From contig CAYYOL010000004.1 of the NCBI GenBank assembly GCA_964473245.1, positions 12,834 to 76,833 on the forward strand: DNA of 64,000 nt. The letters are read 5' to 3'. Position 1 is the stretch's first letter. Each line of letters starts with the position of its first letter. Positions 59,876-64,000 of this stretch are shown here, piece after piece. Origin of the DNA: CAYZJV01 sp964473245 (GTDB lineage Bacteria > Spirochaetota > Spirochaetia > Sphaerochaetales > Sphaerochaetaceae). The notes below the pieces were generated by a model. That model saw only the letters and a list, made by a program, of their open reading frames with translations, was not told the DNA's origin and made no database searches. The position numbers were made by a program, and so were the translations under genes.

Positions 59876-60697
59876 TCAATGATCCTCTATTTTGACCTCA
59901 TTCCAGATCTTATTCAAAGCGTCCGCATGTTCTGCATCCAGCGGGATTCCTTGTTTTTCGCTCCGTTTCACCACTTCATTGAACCGATTTCGTACCTTCT
60001 TGTTGCATTTATGCAACGCTATGGATGGACTTAACTTCAAATGTCGAGCCACATTCACAATCGAAAAGAGCAAGTCACCCAACTCCTCCTCAAGATGATC
60101 ACGATTTCTCTGCTCCTGTTCAACGGCCTCGACAAGTTCACGGTGTTCCTCAGCAACCTTGTCCAGTACTCCAGTGATATCTGGCCAGTCAAAACCGACT
60201 TTTCGCATCTGCTTCTGAATCTCCCAAGATTCCTCAAGTTTCGGCAATGACTTAGGGACTCTACTGAAGAAGTCTTCGCTATGAGCGCGTTTGCCTTCGA
60301 CATCCTCCTTGATAGAGTTCCAGAGATCTAGAACAGCCGAACTGTCCTCTGCTTTTGCTGTTGAGAAGACATGAGGATGCCGTCTGACTAATTTCGCACA
60401 TACAGTATTGATTGCTTCGACAGGAGTAAAATCTCTCTGTTCCTCGTGTATACGACAAATCATAAACGCATTGAGAAGGATATCACCAATCTCTTCGGCA
60501 CATGCAGTATTGTGTTTTTCATGAAGCGCGTCGATATATTCGTAGGTTTCATCGATCAATGCACGCGATACATCTTCCGCCGATTGTTCACGATCCCAAG
60601 GACAGCCTTCAGGGCTTCTGAGAAGCGTAAGGATGGTGTACAGATTCTCAATGGCCTCTGGTACGCTAGTTGCATCTTTGTGTTGGTAATCAATCAT
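59876..60697 (-). CDS. mazG: nucleoside triphosphate pyrophosphohydrolase MazG
   Basis: Hydrolyses NTPs and dNTPs to monophosphates, cleaning up non-canonical nucleotides. The 273-residue protein has the two tandem all-alpha MazG domains: the first with GCPWDREQ (31-38), the E50/E53 helix and EEIGD (68-72); the second around residues 165-245 with KVGFDWPD and EELGDLLFSIVN. Typical length. It overlaps the regulator gene by a few bases. No clear promoter was found upstream, but the 78-bp gap holds an 8-bp inverted repeat (60748-60770). Confidence 0.93.
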   Translation of the reverse strand: MIDYQHKDATSVPEAIENLYTILTLLRSPEGCPWDREQSAEDVSRALIDETYEYIDALHEKHNTACAEEIGDILLNAFMICRIHEEQRDFTPVEAINTVCAKLVRRHPHVFSTAKAEDSSAVLDLWNSIKEDVEGKRAHSEDFFSRVPKSLPKLEESWEIQKQMRKVGFDWPDITGVLDKVAEEHRELVEAVEQEQRNRDHLEEELGDLLFSIVNVARHLKLSPSIALHKCNKKVRNRFNEVVKRSEKQGIPLDAEHADALNKIWNEVKIEDH

Positions 60698-60747
60698 GAA
60701 CGGCTGCTCCTTGCATTATCATTAATTGTTTCTAGTTGACAGAATAT

Positions 60748-60770
60748 ACATTATATACATTTTATAATGT
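60748..60770. repeat. inverted repeat between the lipoprotein gene and mazG
   Basis: ACATTATA (60748-60755) and TATAATGT (60763-60770), perfect 8-bp arms with a 7-bp spacer. It could be an operator or, because of its A/T richness, a promoter region used on the minus strand for mazG. A TTGACA also occurs at 60735-60740 but on the other strand and at poor spacing. Confidence 0.35.
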
Positions 60771-60775
60771 AACTG

Positions 60776-61750
60776 CTACAGCTGGATATACCCTAAGTAC
60801 TCCATCGGTGACCAGTATATATTCGTAAAATTCCCTACTCCTGCATAGATTGCCCCGTAGACATGTACGTACAGTGTTTTGGAAGTAGTATAATCCTCTC
60901 TCAGATTATGATAGAAATAGGCATCCTCAACGTCTATATACTGACTAGCGAAATCATCAGAACTCCAATTTTCTGAATCGGGAAAGGGAAAGGGAAATCT
61001 TCTGTAGTCGGCAAAGTATACCGTTTCGGAACTCGAATCCTCCACTACCTCGATTGTCGTTTTTATGAGAAATGAGTTTGTATGTTTGACTGGATAGGCT
61101 TCATCTGTTGGTGTAAAAGGTTCCCGTTCCAGGGTGACTCGTAACGTCTTATCATAGTGAGCCGGTTCGATTAGCAAATCCATATCTGGTGATGTACCGA
61201 AATAGTATCCCCCTGGTCCATCGGTTTTTGTTGGAGACTGTGCAAAGGTTCCCACGAGGATCCCTTCTGGTTGATCTATCATACCACCTTGTTCGGGTCT
61301 CGTTCTGGATACCTTGCCGGGGCTCTCATGAGAGTCTGTGTAGATATAGAGAGCGGGACCTTCAGTGTTGTTCGGTGGAGACCACGGAATTCCATTATTA
61401 CTGGTAGGAATATACGCAGAGCTGAAATTGGATGGTACGGTATTGAGGTTATACGATGCTGAATGTTCCTCCAAATTGGTCACCGGACCACTGGTAAGTG
61501 AAGAGAGCACGTAGAAGAGTTTCAGCGAAGGTCCTTCATCCGAAGAAGAGAACAACTCACTGAGTTTGCCAATACTTCCGTCTGCAACGGTAATTTCAGC
61601 AACCACCGAGTCGCCGAGAATGCCATCTTCTTTGCTCAGCAGGATATCGTCATCGAGAGTTATTATCCTGGGAATGCCACAGCTGGAGAAAAAAAAGAGA
61701 GACGTCAGAAAGAGTACCAAAATCAGCGCACTCTTATTCTGACATCTCAT
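60776..61750 (-). CDS. uncharacterised lipoprotein
   Basis: From ATG 61750 the product has 324 residues. The signal peptide ends in a lipobox FFSSC (Cys near residue 24), so it is a lipoprotein. The mature part is Ser/Thr/Pro-rich in the middle (SNNGIPWSPPNNTEGPALYIYTDS) and beta-rich at the end, with a glycine-rich GTFAQSPTKTDGPGGYYFG segment. I recognise no family. A GGAGGA site lies before ATG 61750; a longer frame from 61780 would read through it. Separate from its neighbours, with 47 bases before it. Confidence 0.8.
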   Translation of the reverse strand: MRCQNKSALILVLFLTSLFFFSSCGIPRIITLDDDILLSKEDGILGDSVVAEITVADGSIGKLSELFSSSDEGPSLKLFYVLSSLTSGPVTNLEEHSASYNLNTVPSNFSSAYIPTSNNGIPWSPPNNTEGPALYIYTDSHESPGKVSRTRPEQGGMIDQPEGILVGTFAQSPTKTDGPGGYYFGTSPDMDLLIEPAHYDKTLRVTLEREPFTPTDEAYPVKHTNSFLIKTTIEVVEDSSSETVYFADYRRFPFPFPDSENWSSDDFASQYIDVEDAYFYHNLREDYTTSKTLYVHVYGAIYAGVGNFTNIYWSPMEYLGYIQL

Positions 61751-61797
61751 AGTATTCCTCCGCCGTGATAGGCGGTACATACCGGTAATCCAATCAA

Positions 61798-62484
61798 TTA
61801 CTGGAGCACCACCAGTCGCGATCTAGCAAGTTTGGCGTATTCAGAAGCAGCGAATTCGTCTGCCAACTGCTGGAGAACCGCCCTTGCAAGCTCAGTATTC
61901 CCAGCGCTTTCGTGTAATCGTGCAACGCTGAAGAGAGCCTTAGCCGATTCTGCTGCATCTGAGCCATACGTATCATACACCCTCTGATAATATTCCAGAG
62001 CATTCATATGATCTCCAAGCTGTTCACTGGCTACGCCTGCATTGAAGAGAGCGAGAGAACCCAAATAGGTCCCACTACCCTTCTGCGAAACCGCTAAGAA
62101 ATTTTCGAGAGCTTCATTGTACGCGCCCTCTTCATAACTTATGAGACCAAGCAGGTATTCCGCCTTCAGCACTGGATAGGATCTTCCACTCTTCTGTGCC
62201 AGTTGTGAGAGATCCTCCACAAGTGATTCACGCATAGACTGGCCTTCAGCTGAACTCTTATCCTCAAGGAAAACCCATTCGGAATACGTTCTCTGTGCAT
62301 TGTCTATCGCCACCTGCAAATCTTCAGCTCTGTTATCAGCAACACTCAAACTAATCCACAATATCGCTACGGCGAGCAAAATTGCCGCAGCGATTATGAT
62401 CAGAAGTCTCTTTTTTGCTACCAGGAAAGCGTTGAACGAGTTCGCAAGCCTTCCCGATGATGTCGTCTCTGTTGTTTTCGCCAT
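61798..62484 (-). CDS. TPR-repeat membrane protein (YfgM-like)
   Basis: A 228-residue protein: cytoplasmic N-terminus (1-25), one membrane helix (about 27-48), and a periplasmic part of tetratricopeptide repeats (for example LLGLISYEEGAYNEALENF, LALFNAGVASEQLGDHMNALEYY, LFSVARLHESAGNTELARAV). This matches the YfgM/TPR_21 layout; YfgM in E. coli helps at the translocon and in stress signalling, but that function is only suggestive here. It lies 11 bases after rpsA and is probably co-transcribed. Confidence 0.83.
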   Translation of the reverse strand: MAKTTETTSSGRLANSFNAFLVAKKRLLIIIAAAILLAVAILWISLSVADNRAEDLQVAIDNAQRTYSEWVFLEDKSSAEGQSMRESLVEDLSQLAQKSGRSYPVLKAEYLLGLISYEEGAYNEALENFLAVSQKGSGTYLGSLALFNAGVASEQLGDHMNALEYYQRVYDTYGSDAAESAKALFSVARLHESAGNTELARAVLQQLADEFAASEYAKLARSRLVVLQ

Positions 62485-62495
62485 TATACGCTCCG

Positions 62496-64000
62496 CTATT
62501 CCTGACCGTTTTCACGAGATTTCATCAAATCACCAAAGGTAAATGTATCACCTTCATCGTCGTGAATATATTTGGAAATCTCGGACTGCTGGGATTTGCG
62601 GATCATCTCTTTGATCGACAGACTCAGCTTCTGTGTAGAGGGGTTGATCTCGACTACAGCGGCAGTGATAGGCTCTCCAACCTTGAACTTCTTGAGAACT
62701 TCTTCAGTGAAGTGCTCATCCGGTCCGACCAGATTGTACTTCGAGATAAGTCCTTCGATATCACCCAGAACACGAACGAATACACCGAAGTCGGTCACAT
62801 TGGTGATCTCTCCACTAATGGTGCTTCCTCTCGGATAGTCGTTCCGAAGTGTCTGCCACGGATTCCCTTCGAGCTGCTTCACACCGAGACGAATATGCCT
62901 GGTCTGAGCATCCACACGGGTCACCACGACATCGATCACATCACCCTCTTTGCAGAAATCGCTCATGTTCCTGATTTTCTTGGTCCAAGAGATATCGTCG
63001 ATATGGAGGAATCCATCGATTCCCTCTTCAAGGTTTATGAATGCGCCACTATTGGTGATCTTTACAACAGGCTTGGTAAGAGTCATACCGTGTGGGTATC
63101 GCTCTTCTATGGTATCCCAAGGATTCTCCTCGAGCTGCTTGAGTCCAAGGCTCACCCGCTTCTTGTCCAGGTCGTAGCCAAGAATCTTCGCTTCGACCAC
63201 ATCGCCAATCGACAGAAGTTCCTTCGGATTATTGATGCGCTTTGTCCAAGAGAGTTCTGAAATGTGCGCCAGACCTTCGATACCAGGCTCGATTTCAATG
63301 AAAACACCGAATGTGGTAATCTTTGTTACAGGAGCCTTTACGACATCGTCCACAGCATACCGTTCTTCGAACGTGTTCCATGGATCCTGCGTCATGTGCT
63401 TCAATGAGAGGTTGATCTTCTGCGACACCGGATCGATATTGATCAGGCGAAGTTGCACGACCTGCCCCTTCTTCACGAAATCCTTCGGCTTGGTCACATG
63501 GCCCCAGCTCATATCGTTGATATGGAGAAGACCATCGAAACCACCAAGGTCGATGAATGCACCGAAACTGGTGAAACTCTTTACACTGCCTTCGACGACA
63601 TCGCCGATCTTAACAGTGGAGAAGAATTTCTCCTTGTTCTCCTTTATCTTCTTCTCAAGATATTCTCTTCTGGAGACAACACTCTTGAGCTTCATTCCAG
63701 TATGGAACTTATCAATGATGAAATAATCGGCAATTCCGATCATCGTCTCAGGATCTTCAACCCGAGTGACATCTGCTTTGGACAATGGGCAGAATCCCAG
63801 AAATTCATTTCCTAGGTCGACCTCAAAGCCTCCCTTGATGACTTTCACGAACTTACCCATGACTGGAGAGCGGTTATCCGCAGCTTCCTTGAGTACTTCT
63901 GTCCTCTCCTTGATGTCAGCACGCTTCTTTGAAATGACGATTTGACCGCCCTTCCCTTCCTTGTTGACAATCATGACCTTGACTTCGTCGCCGACGGCGG
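62496..64000 (-). CDS. rpsA: 30S ribosomal protein S1, C-terminal part (5' end outside window)
   Basis: The frame is open from the stop at 62496 through the window edge, so the N-terminus is missing; an in-frame Met at 63974 is internal, because the preceding codons (AVGDEVKV) continue the S1 fold. The 501 visible codons hold at least five S1 RNA-binding repeats, each with the GxF-x-D/E pattern: KVIKGGFEVDLG, SFTSFGAFIDLGGFDGLLH, ITTFGVFIEIEPGIEGLAH, ITNSGAFINLEEGIDGFLH and VTDFGVFVRVLGDIEGL. S1 brings mRNA to the ribosome. It precedes a TPR gene by 11 bases. Confidence 0.93.
   Translation of the reverse strand, partial: AVGDEVKVMIVNKEGKGGQIVISKKRADIKERTEVLKEAADNRSPVMGKFVKVIKGGFEVDLGNEFLGFCPLSKADVTRVEDPETMIGIADYFIIDKFHTGMKLKSVVSRREYLEKKIKENKEKFFSTVKIGDVVEGSVKSFTSFGAFIDLGGFDGLLHINDMSWGHVTKPKDFVKKGQVVQLRLINIDPVSQKINLSLKHMTQDPWNTFEERYAVDDVVKAPVTKITTFGVFIEIEPGIEGLAHISELSWTKRINNPKELLSIGDVVEAKILGYDLDKKRVSLGLKQLEENPWDTIEERYPHGMTLTKPVVKITNSGAFINLEEGIDGFLHIDDISWTKKIRNMSDFCKEGDVIDVVVTRVDAQTRHIRLGVKQLEGNPWQTLRNDYPRGSTISGEITNVTDFGVFVRVLGDIEGLISKYNLVGPDEHFTEEVLKKFKVGEPITAAVVEINPSTQKLSLSIKEMIRKSQQSEISKYIHDDEGDTFTFGDLMKSRENGQE

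Noticed and set aside
62496..64000. A truncated rpsA pseudogene
   Set aside because: The frame stays open to the window edge; it is cut by the window, not by a mutation.
1..64000. Mobile elements, prophage, restriction systems or CRISPR arrays
   Set aside because: I found no transposase, integrase, direct-repeat array or phage-like gene; composition and gene order look like core chromosome throughout.

Overview
This is a gene-dense stretch of a bacterial chromosome of roughly 50% G+C, read here as a spirochaete (Spirochaetota). The pointers are a eukaryote-like isoleucyl-tRNA synthetase, many lipoproteins with spirochaete-style lipoboxes, a LolC-LolD-LolE set (so two membranes), and several exported proteins of no familiar family. 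A fermentative, sugar-using Sphaerochaeta-like relative would fit the Rnf complex and the multiple-monosaccharide transporter, but nothing proves the genus. No insertion sequence, prophage, CRISPR array or plasmid gene was seen. Genes are packed so tightly that four convergent pairs overlap at their 3' ends.

Layout. 1-4.8 kb: translation and lipid genes (end of rpsP, khpA, rimM, trmD, rplS; then yraN-like, a zinc/basic protein, coaD, rpmF, acpP, rnc). 4.8-20 kb: RNA and sulfur metabolism (cca, ileS, thiI with its cysteine desulfurase, aroB, an HrpA-type helicase, hisS, pcnB) plus a P-loop protein with a Gls24-like tail. 20.2-35.6 kb: one co-directional run of 15 genes with gaps of 20 bp or less: rnfCDGEAB, a GH57-like protein lacking its catalytic residues, prfB with a textbook +1 frameshift site, an exported protein, ftsY, another exported protein, lolC, lolD, lolE and rnz. 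35.6-45 kb: a degenerate GGDEF membrane protein, an FtsB-like protein, a Sua5/TsaC-family enzyme, the chvE-mmsA-mmsB sugar transporter behind a perfect 22-bp palindrome, a DUF1015 protein, aroH and an exported helical-repeat protein. 45-51.2 kb: tRNA-Thr, tRNA-Tyr, a YkgJ-type cysteine-cluster protein, dnaG, rpoD, a coiled-coil zinc-ribbon protein and the RNase P RNA. 51.2-64 kb: a radical SAM/DUF2344 fusion, an oligopeptide transporter (oppA, oppB, oppC and a fused oppDF), a GntR-RCK_C regulator, mazG, a lipoprotein, a TPR membrane protein and most of rpsA.

How the parts connect. CCA nucleotidyltransferase is needed because neither tRNA gene encodes CCA. RNase P and RNase Z supply tRNA end processing. 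ThiI and the neighbouring cysteine desulfurase form a sulfur relay. Rnf couples ferredoxin oxidation to NAD and an ion gradient. LolCDE moves lipoproteins such as those encoded here.

The most interesting candidates are: (1) a BusR-like regulator (GntR winged helix plus RCK_C, a domain known to bind c-di-AMP in some proteins) beside an oligopeptide transporter whose promoter carries matching inverted-repeat sites; (2) a GH57/4-alpha-glucanotransferase homologue with degenerate catalytic regions placed directly behind rnfB; (3) the P-loop/Gls24-like two-domain protein; (4) the palindrome plus 20-bp-phased direct repeats in front of the sugar transporter.
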